Shown: positions 19,862 to 30,663 of the stretch, in pieces
Position numbering within the stretch: position 1 is the first letter of the stretch
Layout: each line of letters starts with the position of its first letter
DNA from: Shewanella sp. MBTL60-007
Lineage (GTDB): Bacteria; Pseudomonadota; Gammaproteobacteria; Enterobacterales; Shewanellaceae
DNA: 64,000 nt
NCBI RefSeq assembly: GCF_019654915.1
Contig: NZ_BPET01000022.1
Location: forward strand, 1 to 64,000
Direction: 5' to 3'
The notes under the pieces: model-generated
What the model was told of the DNA's origin: nothing
Seen by the model: the letters and a program-made list of their open reading frames with translations, nothing else
Database searches by the model: none
Translations under genes and position numbers: made by a program

Positions 19862-21184
19862 TTAACGATTCAGACCTAAATTACGGGTCATATTTTCGAT
19901 ACGATCACCATGAACTATCACATTATCCTCAATACGGATCCCACCAAACGGCCTTAAGCGATCAACCGTATTCCAATTGATCTGTGATTGACGCTGGTCT
20001 TGCTTTAGCTCTGTCAACAGTGAATCAATAATATAAACGCCCGGCTCAATCGTCAGTACTTGGTTGATATCAAGTTCTCGAGTACAACGTAGGAAAGGAT
20101 GAGCCTCTGGTGCCGCGACATGCGTGCCTTTTTCATCGCAAAGGAAACCGCCCATATCATGCACCTGAATGCCAAGCATATGTCCTAATCCATGGGGGAA
20201 GAAGGCACGGGTTATTCCCTGTTCGACCAGCCCCTGAACCTCGCCGCGGACAATATCAAAATCCAGCAAGATCTGCGCTAGCTTATAGTGAGTTTGTATG
20301 TGTAATTCCGCATAGCTCACACCGGGCTTCATCATGCTTATGATCTGTAGCTGCATATTATCCATCGCGGTGATTAGTTCATCGAAGATGTTTTTCTCAA
20401 ATGAGTAGCTACGGGTAATATCGGAGGCATAACCATTATAGCTAGCACCCGCATCGATTAGGAATGAGCGGCGCTGAGCAGGACTTGCGTGTTCGAGAGC
20501 GGTGTAATGCAAGATGGCCGAGTTTTCATTAAGCGCGATGATACTGCTATAGGGCACCTGATTCTCACCTTGTGAGATAGCCGACAGATAGACCTGCAAG
20601 ATCTCAAACTCGCTAGCACCATTATAAAACGCAACTTTTGCTGCCTGATGCCCGGTCACCGCTATTTCATTAGCCTTACGCATGCAAGCCAACTCATACT
20701 CAGTTTTTGTTGCGCGGTGATAATTAAGATAACTCAATACAGAATCGGGGTTGCGTCGCGAGAAGCCCAGTACTTCGGCAACATCTAAGTGCTCACCAAT
20801 ATAGGCCCAGCTATCGATATCAGCTGGAAGATATTCGGCAACCTTATCAGCCTTGCTTAGAAACTTAATATCGACATGGTCAGCCCAAAAATCGTCCGGT
20901 TCATCGGCGACCTTATGCCAAAAATCAACTGGGCGGTAAAAAATTAATAGTGGTTTGTCTCTGCCGTTAAGCACCAACCAAGAGTTAGGGTTGTCGGTAA
21001 CAGGTAACCAAGCCTTAAAGTGGGGATTCACCTTAAAAGGATAATCCATGTCATCTAAAAACTGCCTGTGAGGCTGGCCGGAGTGTATGACAAGTCCCGA
21101 TAGGTTTTCACGAGAGATGATTTCGCTGACACGCTGATTTAACACTCGAAGATGGTCATGATAGAGGCGCGCTAACTGTTCCAT
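19862..21184 (-). CDS. pepQ: Xaa-Pro dipeptidase (prolidase)
   Basis: The 440-residue cytosolic metallopeptidase cleaves X-Pro dipeptides. The pita-bread metal-ligand motifs are present: [17 protein letters not shown] (two Asp), [13 protein letters not shown] (His), LTIEPGVYI (Glu) and GGIRIEDN (Glu). E. coli PepQ has 443 residues and begins with the same MxxLAxLYxxH pattern, which supports the ATG at 21184 rather than the longer frame to 21229. AGGG lies 8 nt upstream. First gene of the pepQ-yigZ-trkH-hemG series; divergent from fadB. Confidence 0.95.
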   Translation of the reverse strand: MEQLARLYHDHLRVLNQRVSEIISRENLSGLVIHSGQPHRQFLDDMDYPFKVNPHFKAWLPVTDNPNSWLVLNGRDKPLLIFYRPVDFWHKVADEPDDFWADHVDIKFLSKADKVAEYLPADIDSWAYIGEHLDVAEVLGFSRRNPDSVLSYLNYHRATKTEYELACMRKANEIAVTGHQAAKVAFYNGASEFEILQVYLSAISQGENQVPYSSIIALNENSAILHYTALEHASPAQRRSFLIDAGASYNGYASDITRSYSFEKNIFDELITAMDNMQLQIISMMKPGVSYAELHIQTHYKLAQILLDFDIVRGEVQGLVEQGITRAFFPHGLGHMLGIQVHDMGGFLCDEKGTHVAAPEAHPFLRCTRELDINQVLTIEPGVYIIDSLLTELKQDQRQSQINWNTVDRLRPFGGIRIEDNVIVHGDRIENMTRNLGLNR

Positions 21185-21416
21185 GAGGGTTACCCTATTG
21201 TTATTGTTTAGCCAAATTTTGGACATCACCTCAGTCTATCACATCGTTAATTAAATTTTTCTTCAAACATATCATTCCCGTTTTTAGTGACCCACTCAGC
21301 TATAATTTCAAAATAAACCTTAACCAATAATGTAGGTAACATACTGATTTATATTAGTTAGAATTTCAAAAACAGCAAAAACCAAACGACCGTTTAAATT
21401 GGGTGTTGTATTTTTT

Positions 21417-21460
21417 TGTGATTAGTCGCACACTGAGTAGTAACTGGTCAAATGATGGCC
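21417..21460 (+). promoter_or_regulatory. CRP-like site and FadR-like half-site upstream of fadB
   Basis: TGTGA-TTAGTC-GCACA (21417-21432) matches the CRP consensus at 9 of 10 conserved positions. AACTGGTC at 21442-21449 resembles one half of a FadR operator, but the second half is poor. The site is in the 363-bp gap between the divergent pepQ and fadB genes. Catabolite and fatty-acid control of fadBA is well known in the enterics; here it is only suggested. The remainder of the gap holds no recognisable feature. Confidence 0.4.
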
Positions 21461-21547
21461 TAGGCTGCCGTGACAAAGAAGGTCACATTCAGACAATAAA
21501 ATCACTAATGATCTGAAGCGTGAACTTAAGCTATAAGGAAGCAAGCA

Positions 21548-23701
21548 ATGATCTACCAAAGCCCTACAATTGAGGTTGAGTTACTCGAAGATAATATCGC
21601 TCACCTGTGCTTTAAGGCGCAAGGTTCGGTTAACAAGTTAGACAGAGAAACCATCAACTCGTTAAATGCTGCACTCGACAGCATCAAGCAAGATTCAAGT
21701 ATCAAGGCATTAATGCTCAGCTCAGCAAAAGACGCCTTTATCGTTGGCGCAGACATCACCGAATTTTTAGGGTTGTTCGCTGAAGATGATGCGGTTTTAC
21801 AGTCTTGGATTGAACAAGCCAACGATGTTTTCAATAAACTTGAAGATCTGCCTTTCCCAACACTTTCAGCCATTAATGGCTTTGCGCTGGGTGGCGGTTG
21901 CGAAACGATTCTTGCTACAGACTTCCGTATAGCAGACACCACAGCCCGTATTGGCCTACCAGAGACTAAGCTAGGTATTATTCCTGGCTTCGGCGGCACA
22001 GTTCGTTTACCTCGACTAATAGGTGCTGACAATGCACTGGAGTGGATCACAACAGGTAAAGACCAACGCCCAGAGGCTGCACTTAAAGTCGGTGCAATTG
22101 ATGCTGTTGTTGCTCCTGAACAGTTACAGTCTGCCGCGCTAAAAATGCTAAAAGATGCCCTTGCAGAAAAGCTAGATTGGCAGACTCGACGCGCTAAGAA
22201 GCAAGCACCACTGGCACTACCAAAACTTGAAGCCATGATGTCTTTCGCAACAGCTAAAGGCATGGTATTTAAGGTTGCGGGTAAACACTACCCAGCACCA
22301 ATGACTGTTATTAGCGTTATTGAGCAAGCCGCACAATGTAATCGTGCCGGCGCACTACAAGTTGAACACCAAGCTTTCGTAAAGCTCGCGAAAACCGAAG
22401 TGGCACAAGCACTGATTGGTATCTTCCTTAATGATCAGCTAGTAAAAGGCAAGGCTAAGAAAGCCGCGAAACTTGCTAAGAAAGTAGACTCTGCAGCTGT
22501 ACTTGGCGCAGGCATCATGGGTGGCGGTATAGCCTACCAAAGTGCCAGCAAAGGTACACCAATCGTAATGAAAGATATCGCCCAACCTGCACTAGATTTA
22601 GGTTTAGGTGAAGCGGCTAAACTGCTGACGGCACAAGTTAAGCGCGGCCGTTCGACCCCTGCGAAAATGGCTACGGTACTCAATAACATCACTCCGGCAC
22701 TCGATTACGCGCCAGTAAAAGATGCCGACGTCGTGGTTGAAGCGGTTGTTGAGCATCCAAAAGTGAAGTCTATGGTACTTGCCGAGGTTGAAGAGCATGT
22801 CAGTGAAGATGCCATCATTACGTCTAACACTTCGACTATCTCAATCAATCTATTAGCTAAGAGTCTTAAAAAGCCTGAACGATTCTGTGGCATGCATTTC
22901 TTCAATCCGGTGCACAAGATGCCATTAGTTGAAGTCATTCGCGGTGAACACAGCTCTGATGAAACCATTGCTTCTGTTGTGGCTTACGCCAGCAAGATGG
23001 GCAAGACACCTATCGTAGTAAATGACTGCCCGGGCTTCTTTGTGAACCGCGTACTCTTCCCTTACTTTGCCGGCTTTAGTGGACTACTTGCCGATGGCGC
23101 CGATTTTGCGGCTATCGACAAGGTGATGGAGAAACAGTTTGGTTGGCCTATGGGTCCAGCTTACCTGCTTGATGTGGTTGGCCTAGATACGGGTCACCAC
23201 GCCCAAGCAGTAATGGCTGAAGGTTTCCCTGACCGCATGGGTAAATCTGGCAAAGATGCTATTGATATCATGTTTGAAGCCGAGCGTTTTGGTCAGAAAA
23301 ACAGTAAGGGCTTCTACCAGTATTCAGTTGACCGTCGCGGTAAGCCAAAGAAAGATTTAGACCCAACTAGCTATGAACTGCTGCATGCAGAGTTTGGTGA
23401 GCAAAAACCATTTGAAGCAGATGAAATCATTGCCCGTACCATGATCCCAATGATTATTGAGACGGTTCGCTGTCTTGAAGAAGGCATTATCGCTTCGCCT
23501 GCTGAAGCGGATATGGGCCTAGTTTACGGACTTGGTTTCCCACCATTTAGAGGCGGTGTATTCCGTTATCTAGATACCATGGGCGTCGCTAACTTTGTGG
23601 CACTTGCCGACAAATATGCACACCTAGGTGGTCTATACCAAGTAACCGACACTATGCGTGAACTTGCCGCCAACAATGGCAGCTACTACCAGCAGGCTTA
23701 A
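21548..23701 (+). CDS. fadB: fatty acid oxidation complex alpha subunit
   Basis: The 717-residue multifunctional enzyme carries an N-terminal enoyl-CoA hydratase/isomerase domain ([30 protein letters not shown]) and a C-terminal 3-hydroxyacyl-CoA dehydrogenase domain ([49 protein letters not shown]). It matches E. coli FadB (729 aa). It forms the alpha2beta2 complex with FadA for aerobic long-chain fatty acid beta-oxidation. fadA follows by 18 bp. Confidence 0.98.
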   Translation: MIYQSPTIEVELLEDNIAHLCFKAQGSVNKLDRETINSLNAALDSIKQDSSIKALMLSSAKDAFIVGADITEFLGLFAEDDAVLQSWIEQANDVFNKLEDLPFPTLSAINGFALGGGCETILATDFRIADTTARIGLPETKLGIIPGFGGTVRLPRLIGADNALEWITTGKDQRPEAALKVGAIDAVVAPEQLQSAALKMLKDALAEKLDWQTRRAKKQAPLALPKLEAMMSFATAKGMVFKVAGKHYPAPMTVISVIEQAAQCNRAGALQVEHQAFVKLAKTEVAQALIGIFLNDQLVKGKAKKAAKLAKKVDSAAVLGAGIMGGGIAYQSASKGTPIVMKDIAQPALDLGLGEAAKLLTAQVKRGRSTPAKMATVLNNITPALDYAPVKDADVVVEAVVEHPKVKSMVLAEVEEHVSEDAIITSNTSTISINLLAKSLKKPERFCGMHFFNPVHKMPLVEVIRGEHSSDETIASVVAYASKMGKTPIVVNDCPGFFVNRVLFPYFAGFSGLLADGADFAAIDKVMEKQFGWPMGPAYLLDVVGLDTGHHAQAVMAEGFPDRMGKSGKDAIDIMFEAERFGQKNSKGFYQYSVDRRGKPKKDLDPTSYELLHAEFGEQKPFEADEIIARTMIPMIIETVRCLEEGIIASPAEADMGLVYGLGFPPFRGGVFRYLDTMGVANFVALADKYAHLGGLYQVTDTMRELAANNGSYYQQA

Positions 23702-24883
<1,182 letters not shown>

Positions 24884-24903
24884 GGGCGCATTCGTAAAGA
24901 AAC

Positions 24904-24929
24904 AAAAGCCAGCCTAAGCTGGCTTTTTT
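24904..24929 (+). terminator. fadBA terminator
   Basis: Stem AAAAGCCAGC/GCTGGCTTTT with a CTAA loop and TTTTTTATTTTT tail, 20 bp after the fadA stop. Confidence 0.88.
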
Positions 24930-25070
24930 ATTTTTCTTATTCTGCTTTTAATCCGGCACAGCAATACTTATCACAACTCTCGCGAGCTACTGGCCAAGAT
25001 CACATCGCTACAGTAATCTAAAGTTAGCCTCCCATTTAAGTAACACATGTGATTGAAACAAGGACACGGA

Positions 25071-25532
25071 ATGGAGATTGTATTACTTGCCAACAATGAG
25101 TCAGCACTACCAATTATCGCAAAGTGGTACAGCGATGAATGGGGTTATATTGGTGAGGGACGCAGTGCTACAGAACTAGAACAAAAGCTTAGTGATTACC
25201 TTAATCACGACAAGTTGCCTTTGATAATCTTAGCCCAAGATGGCGATGAACTGCTCGGTGCGGCGCAACTTCGTTTCCATGAAATGGATATCTATCCCGA
25301 ACGCAAACATTGGTTAGGCGGGGTTTATGTTGCCTCAAAACATAGAGGAAAAGGCATAGGCAAATCCCTAGTTAACGCAATTATAGATAAGGCCAAAGTG
25401 CTTGGAGTAAACAGTATTAACTTACAGACTGAAGATCTCTCTGGCGGTATATATAAGCCCCTCGGCTGGCAACCAGTAGAACAGGTCACCTATCACGGTA
25501 TTAAAGTGCTGGTTATGGAAAAATGGCTTTGA
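25071..25532 (+). CDS. GNAT-family N-acetyltransferase
   Basis: The 153-residue protein has a single GNAT fold. The acetyl-CoA pyrophosphate loop is VASKHRGKGIGKSLV, preceded by the beta4 strand WLGGVYV and followed by INLQTED. Substrate cannot be predicted. An upstream in-frame TTG (25053) exists, but the ATG at 25071 has AAGGA upstream and gives the usual length. It stands alone between fadA and ebsC. Confidence 0.82.
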   Translation: MEIVLLANNESALPIIAKWYSDEWGYIGEGRSATELEQKLSDYLNHDKLPLIILAQDGDELLGAAQLRFHEMDIYPERKHWLGGVYVASKHRGKGIGKSLVNAIIDKAKVLGVNSINLQTEDLSGGIYKPLGWQPVEQVTYHGIKVLVMEKWL

Positions 25533-25595
25533 TAGAAATTAGCTAACAGCGCTATTCAACTCAATAAGCCAACGCGATAAATATAGGTAAACATA

Positions 25596-26063
25596 ATGAC
25601 CCCCGCTATCGATCTGCTCGTAAAACATAAGATTGCTCATCAAGTTCACGAGTATCAACATGACCCCAGTTGTCAGGCTTATGGATTAGAAGCGGCAGAA
25701 AAAATGGGCGTGCCAGCAGAGTTCGTCTTTAAAACCTTAGTAGTCAAGTTAGATGGCAAACAACTCGCCGTCGCGATTATTCCTGTAGCCGAAAAGCTTA
25801 GTCTGAAGGCCATGGCGAAAGCAGCGAAAGCCAAAAAGGCTGTGATGGCTGAAGCTGCCGAGGTACAACGCAGCACCGGCTATGTTCTTGGTGGCGTCAG
25901 TCCTTTAGGACAAAAGCGATTACTACTTACTGTTATAGATGACTCTGCATCTCAACTCGAGCAGATGTATGTTAGTGGTGGACGTCGTGGCTTGGATATT
26001 GCCTTAGCCCCAGAGGATATCAAACAACTCCTTAAAGCTAATTTTGCCCCAATGACGGCTTAA
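25596..26063 (+). CDS. ybaK: Cys-tRNA(Pro)/Cys-tRNA(Cys) deacylase
   Basis: The 155-residue YbaK/EbsC domain protein edits misacylated Cys-tRNA(Pro). Family signatures include the conserved lysine in FKTLVVK, the G-rich loop GYVLGGVSPLGQKR, and VSGGRRGLDIAL near the end. Length matches E. coli YbaK (159). It is followed after 20 bp by a parS palindrome and then tusA. Confidence 0.92.
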   Translation: MTPAIDLLVKHKIAHQVHEYQHDPSCQAYGLEAAEKMGVPAEFVFKTLVVKLDGKQLAVAIIPVAEKLSLKAMAKAAKAKKAVMAEAAEVQRSTGYVLGGVSPLGQKRLLLTVIDDSASQLEQMYVSGGRRGLDIALAPEDIKQLLKANFAPMTA

Positions 26064-26083
26064 GGAAACATCAATTATTGTAG

Positions 26084-26099
26084 TGTTCCACGTGGAACA
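26084..26099. promoter_or_regulatory. parS centromere site 1
   Basis: A perfect 16-bp palindrome TGTTCCACGTGGAACA, extending to an 18-bp palindrome with the flanking G/C. It matches the near-universal bacterial parS consensus TGTTNCACGTGAAACA, symmetrised. It lies between ebsC/ybaK and tusA, about 25 kb from oriC; parA and parB are encoded in this same window at 54.7-56.3 kb. ParB loads onto such sites and spreads over neighbouring DNA to drive origin segregation. Confidence 0.93.
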
Positions 26100-26210
26100 C
26101 CGCTAAATAGTAAATGATTTTAGGCTCACAAATTATGCTAAGCAGCTTGGATAAACTAAGACGCTGGAGTAATATTAGCCACTTCTGTTTAATCGTTCTG
26201 CCGAGGTAAT

Positions 26211-26456
26211 ATGAACGACCAATTTAATGCTGCACAACATCAACTCGACGCTTTAGGCCTTCGCTGCCCAGAGCCTGTAATGATGGTTCGTAAGTCAGTA
26301 AGACGCATGAACGATGGTGAAACTCTTTTGATTATTGCAGACGATCCAGCAACGACTCGTGACATCCCAAGTTTTTGTGAGTTTATGGATCACACCTTAA
26401 TTGCCAGCCAAACAGAGTCAACGCCATACCAGTACCTTATAAAAAAGGGTCTGTAG
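26211..26456 (+). CDS. tusA: sulfur carrier protein TusA
   Basis: The 81-residue SirA-like protein has the sulfur-accepting C19 in [17 protein letters not shown]. TusA takes persulfide sulfur from IscS and passes it to TusBCD-E for 2-thiolation of tRNA wobble uridines. E. coli TusA has 81 residues. The partial gene at the right end of the window belongs to the DsrE superfamily that includes TusD, but it is not adjacent. Confidence 0.95.
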   Translation: MNDQFNAAQHQLDALGLRCPEPVMMVRKSVRRMNDGETLLIIADDPATTRDIPSFCEFMDHTLIASQTESTPYQYLIKKGL

Positions 26457-26490
26457 TCGCTAACAAACGAAATAGATAAAGGGAATTATC

Positions 26491-26925
26491 ATGGCCAAAT
26501 TAATCGGTATAGCGTTCAAGACCGAGAAAGGTGGACCAATGATCTCGGCTTCACAAGCCGAGGTCACTCAAGCTAAAGGCGTCGAAGACGATGTTTATGG
26601 CCGCCCTGGCAAGCGCCAAGTTACGGTTATGTCACTTCAACAGTGGCAGCTAGCCTGTAATGATATTGGTAAAGATCTTTCTTGGCTTACCCGCCGCGCC
26701 AACCTACTTATCGATGGTTTAAGTTTCTCCCAACAAGATCTTGGTAAACGTCTAGCTATTGGCGAGTTAGTGTTGGAAGTAACAGGCGAAACCGATCCCT
26801 GCAACAAGATGGAACTCGCTTGCCCTGCACTGGAAAAAGCGCTGCAACCCGATTGGCGAGGTGGCGTCACTTGCCGGGTTATCCATGGTTCCCATATCCA
26901 GCTTAATGCTAGTGTTAGCTTTTAA
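26491..26925 (+). CDS. MOSC-domain protein
   Basis: A 144-residue stand-alone MOSC domain (molybdenum cofactor sulfurase C-terminal type), with RQVTVMSLQQW, NLLIDGL and the conserved cysteine in ETDPCNKMELACP. MOSC domains bind sulfur-carrying or molybdopterin-type ligands. Its position 34 bp behind tusA supports a sulfur-related role, which is an inference from context. SD AAGGGAA precedes the start. Confidence 0.85.
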   Translation: MAKLIGIAFKTEKGGPMISASQAEVTQAKGVEDDVYGRPGKRQVTVMSLQQWQLACNDIGKDLSWLTRRANLLIDGLSFSQQDLGKRLAIGELVLEVTGETDPCNKMELACPALEKALQPDWRGGVTCRVIHGSHIQLNASVSF

Positions 26926-27123
26926 CTCTTTTTAAAAGCTAAAGCCCCTCAAAAGTCCAACTAATACAAAGCAAATAACTCCATTAAGGTTGTAGCGTTT
27001 TCTGCGTTTGGTCAAAGATAGATACTCTCAGTCACAACTCGGCTATTTCCCCTCTCAACAATACCTTTCCTGCTTAATTGCATTTAACTAATTGAAACAG
27101 ATTTTTTGTTTTACTGTTAATCA

Positions 27124-27149
27124 AATTGTGCGATAACTGTTGCACAATT
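27124..27149. promoter_or_regulatory. operator-like inverted repeat upstream of the PD40-amidohydrolase gene
   Basis: Perfect 8-bp arms AATTGTGC and GCACAATT with a 10-nt spacer, 88 bp before the start codon, in an AT-rich region. It is not a CRP site (arm spacing and bases differ). It could be a dimeric repressor operator. Nothing else recognisable was found in the 312-bp gap 26926-27237. Confidence 0.4.
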
Positions 27150-27237
27150 AAAGCTCCAGTTAAGTGCCACGGATAACTATCAATAATAGAACTAAAAATC
27201 ACTCCTTTAAAACGATAACAATAATCATAGGATTATC

Positions 27238-30200
27238 ATGCTAAAGAATAAATTAACTCCCCTATACGCCGCCATTGCTCTAAGTATCAGTACGCCATCA
27301 TTGGCCGAAGAGGCTCAATCATGGCAAGTTAACGCGCCAGCAAATGCCCCACTTGAACAGATAAAAATTGAAGTAAACGAAGGCACCTGGATGAATGTCA
27401 GCGTGAGCCCTGACGGTAAACATGTAGTGTTTGATCTTCTAGGCGATATTTATCAAATGCCTATCGCTGGTGGAGAAGCTAAGCCATTAGCTAAAGGTAT
27501 CGCATGGCAGATGCAGCCAGTTTACAGTCCAGATGGAAAATATATCGCTTTCACCTCAGATGAAGATGGCGGTGACAATATCTGGATAATGGACGCAGAT
27601 GGCAGTAACCCTCGTCCTGTCACCAAAGAAACTTTCCGCCTATTGAACAGTCCAGCCTGGAGTCCTGATGGACAATATCTAGTTGCGCGTAAGCACTTTA
27701 CTGGTAGCCGCAGCTTAGGTGCTGGAGAAGTATGGATGTATCACGTTGCCGGTGGTGATGGGGTAAAGCTTACCGAGCGACCAAATGAACAAAAAGATTT
27801 AGGTGAACCAGCCTACTCTCCTGATGGTCGCTATATCTACTTCAGCCAAGATGCGACTCCAGGTAAGACATTCCACTACTCAAAAGACTCAGTAAAAGGC
27901 ATTTATAAGATCAAACGTTACGACACCCAGACGGGTGATATCGAAGTATTGATCCAGGGGACTGGCGGTGCGATTAGACCAACCCCTAGTCCTGATGGAA
28001 ATAAGCTAGCCTACATTAAGCGTGATGGTTTCCAGTCATCACTTTATTTACTCGATCTTAAGTCTGGCGAAACTGAAAAGTTGTATGGTGATCTAGACCG
28101 AGACATGCAAGAAACATGGGCTATTCACGGCGTTTACCCAACCATGAGCTGGACAGCCGATAATGATGAAATCCTGTTCTGGGCCAATGGTAAAATCAAT
28201 AAACTCGATGTTGAATCTAAGTCTGTAGAGCAAATTCCATTTACGGTTAGGACTGAACTAGCCGTTCAACCCGCCGTTCGTTTCCAACAAGATCTCGATA
28301 AAGATGTCTTCGATGTAAAAATGCTGCGTATGGCACAAGTATCGCCTGACGGTAAGAAAGTAGCATTCGAAGCTCTTGGTAAGATTTGGGTTAAGAACCT
28401 GCCCGATGGCAAGATGTCTCGCCTTACTAAGCTCGATAGCGAACTGCGAGAACTATTTCCACAATGGTCTCGCGATGGCAAACGTATTGTTTTCACCACC
28501 TGGGATGATCAACAGCAAGGTACAGTTAGCTTAGCAACTGTACGTAATAAGCGTGTAAAGATTCTGACCGATGAGCCGGGTAAATATGTAGAACCGACCT
28601 TTTCACCCGATGGTGAAACCGTAGTTTACCGTAAGGCCAAAGGTGGCTACATCACTCCACGCACTTGGTCTCAAGAAACCGGGCTTTACCAAGTCGATAT
28701 CGATGGTGACAAAAATACCAAGATAACGGCTTCAGGTTACCAACCACAGTTTGGTGCCGACAATGATCGTGTCTACTTTATGGAAAGTGGCGAAACGCCG
28801 CAGCTAGCATCTATTGGCCTCAATGGTTTCGAAAAACGAGTACACTACACTAGCAAGCATGCTACTGAATTCAGAGTCTCGCCAGACGGTAAACAACTTG
28901 CTTTTGCCGAACGCTTCAAAGTTTTCGTCACGCCATTTGCTAAGCATGGTGAAACAATTCAGATCGGCCCAAAGGCCAATAACCTACCTGTTGAGCAATT
29001 AAGTGTTCGCGCAGGTGAAAGTATCAGCTGGAATACAGATAGCGACCAACTGTATTGGACGCTTGGTCCTGAGCTTTATCAAGTCAATGTCGATACGCAA
29101 TATCAAACTGCTGAAGAAGATAAGTCTAAACCAACAATTACCGATCTTGGTTTCAGCCAAAAAGCTGATGTTCCACGTGGAACAATCGCATTTGTTGGTG
29201 GCAATATCATTACCATGGAAAACGATAAAGTTATCGAAAATGGTACGGTAATCATTAAAGACAATCATATTGTCAGCGTCGGTTCTTCATCTGTTATCGA
29301 TATTCCAAGCGATGCTAAGGTTATCGACATCAAGGGTAAAACCTTAATGCCAGGCTTATTCGATGCACATGCTCACGGTGCTCAAGGCGAGAACGAGATC
29401 ATCCCGCAGCAAAACTGGGAACTTTACTCTAACCTATCACTAGGTGTGACCGCTATTCATGATCCATCAAATGATACCACAGAGATCTTCGCTGCTTCAG
29501 AGCAACAGAAAGCCGGTAATATTGCAGGGCCGCGCATCTTTTCAACTGGTACCATTTTATATGGCGCTAATGCCCCAGGTTATACTTCTCATATCGACTC
29601 ACTAGACGATGCCAAGTTCCACTTGGAGCGCTTAAAGAAAGTCGGTGCTTTCAGTGTTAAGAGCTATAACCAACCTCGCCGTAACCAGCGCCAACAAGTT
29701 ATCGCAGCCGCTCGTGAACTTGAAATGATGGTTGTGCCAGAAGGCGGCAGCTTACTGCAGCATAACCTCACCATGATTGCCGATGGTCACACAGGTATTG
29801 AACACTCATTACCGGCAGCCAATATCTACAGCGACATTAAGCAGTTCTGGGGGCAAACCGATGTAGGTTATACGCCAACACTGGTTGTTGCCTATGGCGG
29901 TATTTCAGGTGAGAACTACTGGTACGATAAAACAGATGTTTGGGCACACCCCCGCCTTTCCATGTATGTACCATCTGATATTTTAGATGCTCGTTCGATG
30001 CGCCGCCCTACTGCACCTGATGAACACTACAACCACTTCAATGTTGCCCGTGTTGCTAATGAGCTAAATGAAGTGGGTATCAAAGCCAATATTGGTGCTC
30101 ACGGTCAACGTGAAGGTTTAGCGGCTCACTGGGAAATGTGGATGTTTGCTCAAGGTGGTATGAGTAATATGGAAGTGCTAAAAACCGCAACCATTAACCC

Positions 30201-30426
30201 TGCTAAGCACTTTGCCATGGATCACCAAATCGGTTCAATCAAGGAGGGTAAACTAGCCGACCTAATCGTTATCGATGGTAATCCACTTGATGATATTCGG
30301 GTTACCGATCGCGTAACTTACACCATGGTGAACGGTAAGCTGTTTAATGCAGAAACTATGGACCAACTCAATGGTGGTTCGAAAAACAGAGGCCAACAGA
30401 GAAAACCGTTCTTTTTTGAAAAATAG
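27238..30426 (+). CDS. secreted PD40 beta-propeller / amidohydrolase fusion
   Basis: The 1062-residue protein has a signal peptide (about 1-23, cleavage after PSLA), then about nine TolB/PD40 blades marked by SPDGK-type repeats between residues 50 and 580. An amidohydrolase-superfamily TIM barrel follows from about residue 650: the LFDAHAHG metal motif at 708-714 (H711, H713), H851 and H856 in GHTGIEHSL, H955 in GAHGQ, and the closing KEGKLADLIVIDGNPL. This resembles imidazolonepropionase/prolidase-like periplasmic amidohydrolases; substrate is unknown. A perfect parS palindrome is embedded at codons 644-649, exactly in the linker between the two domains. Confidence 0.88.
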   Translation: MLKNKLTPLYAAIALSISTPSLAEEAQSWQVNAPANAPLEQIKIEVNEGTWMNVSVSPDGKHVVFDLLGDIYQMPIAGGEAKPLAKGIAWQMQPVYSPDGKYIAFTSDEDGGDNIWIMDADGSNPRPVTKETFRLLNSPAWSPDGQYLVARKHFTGSRSLGAGEVWMYHVAGGDGVKLTERPNEQKDLGEPAYSPDGRYIYFSQDATPGKTFHYSKDSVKGIYKIKRYDTQTGDIEVLIQGTGGAIRPTPSPDGNKLAYIKRDGFQSSLYLLDLKSGETEKLYGDLDRDMQETWAIHGVYPTMSWTADNDEILFWANGKINKLDVESKSVEQIPFTVRTELAVQPAVRFQQDLDKDVFDVKMLRMAQVSPDGKKVAFEALGKIWVKNLPDGKMSRLTKLDSELRELFPQWSRDGKRIVFTTWDDQQQGTVSLATVRNKRVKILTDEPGKYVEPTFSPDGETVVYRKAKGGYITPRTWSQETGLYQVDIDGDKNTKITASGYQPQFGADNDRVYFMESGETPQLASIGLNGFEKRVHYTSKHATEFRVSPDGKQLAFAERFKVFVTPFAKHGETIQIGPKANNLPVEQLSVRAGESISWNTDSDQLYWTLGPELYQVNVDTQYQTAEEDKSKPTITDLGFSQKADVPRGTIAFVGGNIITMENDKVIENGTVIIKDNHIVSVGSSSVIDIPSDAKVIDIKGKTLMPGLFDAHAHGAQGENEIIPQQNWELYSNLSLGVTAIHDPSNDTTEIFAASEQQKAGNIAGPRIFSTGTILYGANAPGYTSHIDSLDDAKFHLERLKKVGAFSVKSYNQPRRNQRQQVIAAARELEMMVVPEGGSLLQHNLTMIADGHTGIEHSLPAANIYSDIKQFWGQTDVGYTPTLVVAYGGISGENYWYDKTDVWAHPRLSMYVPSDILDARSMRRPTAPDEHYNHFNVARVANELNEVGIKANIGAHGQREGLAAHWEMWMFAQGGMSNMEVLKTATINPAKHFAMDHQIGSIKEGKLADLIVIDGNPLDDIRVTDRVTYTMVNGKLFNAETMDQLNGGSKNRGQQRKPFFFEK
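29169..29184. promoter_or_regulatory. parS centromere site 2, inside a coding gene
   Basis: The same perfect TGTTCCACGTGGAACA palindrome occurs in the coding sequence of the PD40-amidohydrolase, encoding DVPRGT (residues 644-649) at the domain linker. A 16-bp exact match by chance in a window of this size is very unlikely. Intragenic parS sites are common in other bacteria. Confidence 0.92.
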
Positions 30427-30546
30427 ATTTCATTTTTTAATTTAAAATCTGGCTAACTTAGCTGCAATTTTTAAATTTCAGAAAAATTATTTTTCGGTTT
30501 TAAAATGCCAAAAACAAGACTTCATTATTTTAGAAGTCCTCTAAAT

Positions 30547-30580
30547 AAAAAAGGATGTTCCACGTGGAACATCCTTTTTT
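30547..30580. terminator. parS centromere site 3 inside a 34-bp perfect palindrome (terminator form)
   Basis: The third perfect parS core (30556-30571) is flanked by symmetric AAAAAAGGA and TCCTTTTTT, making a 34-bp palindrome without mismatch. As RNA it would form a 15-bp stem with an ACGT loop and a terminal U-run, which is the layout of an intrinsic terminator on either strand. It lies 120 bp after the PD40-amidohydrolase stop and 83 bp before the next gene. Both roles, ParB loading and transcription termination, are supported by sequence alone. Confidence 0.85.
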
Positions 30581-30663
30581 AATGACTTTATTAACTCAAG
30601 CTAATGCTTTATCTTGATGTGCATAGTGAATGGAAATCTTTATCAAAATCAAGGAAGTTGAGC

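Noticed and set aside
21601..22263. 220-codon open frame antisense to fadB
   Set aside because: It lies entirely opposite the hydratase domain of fadB and has a Ser/Ala-rich composition typical of a codon-bias shadow; it has no family motif.
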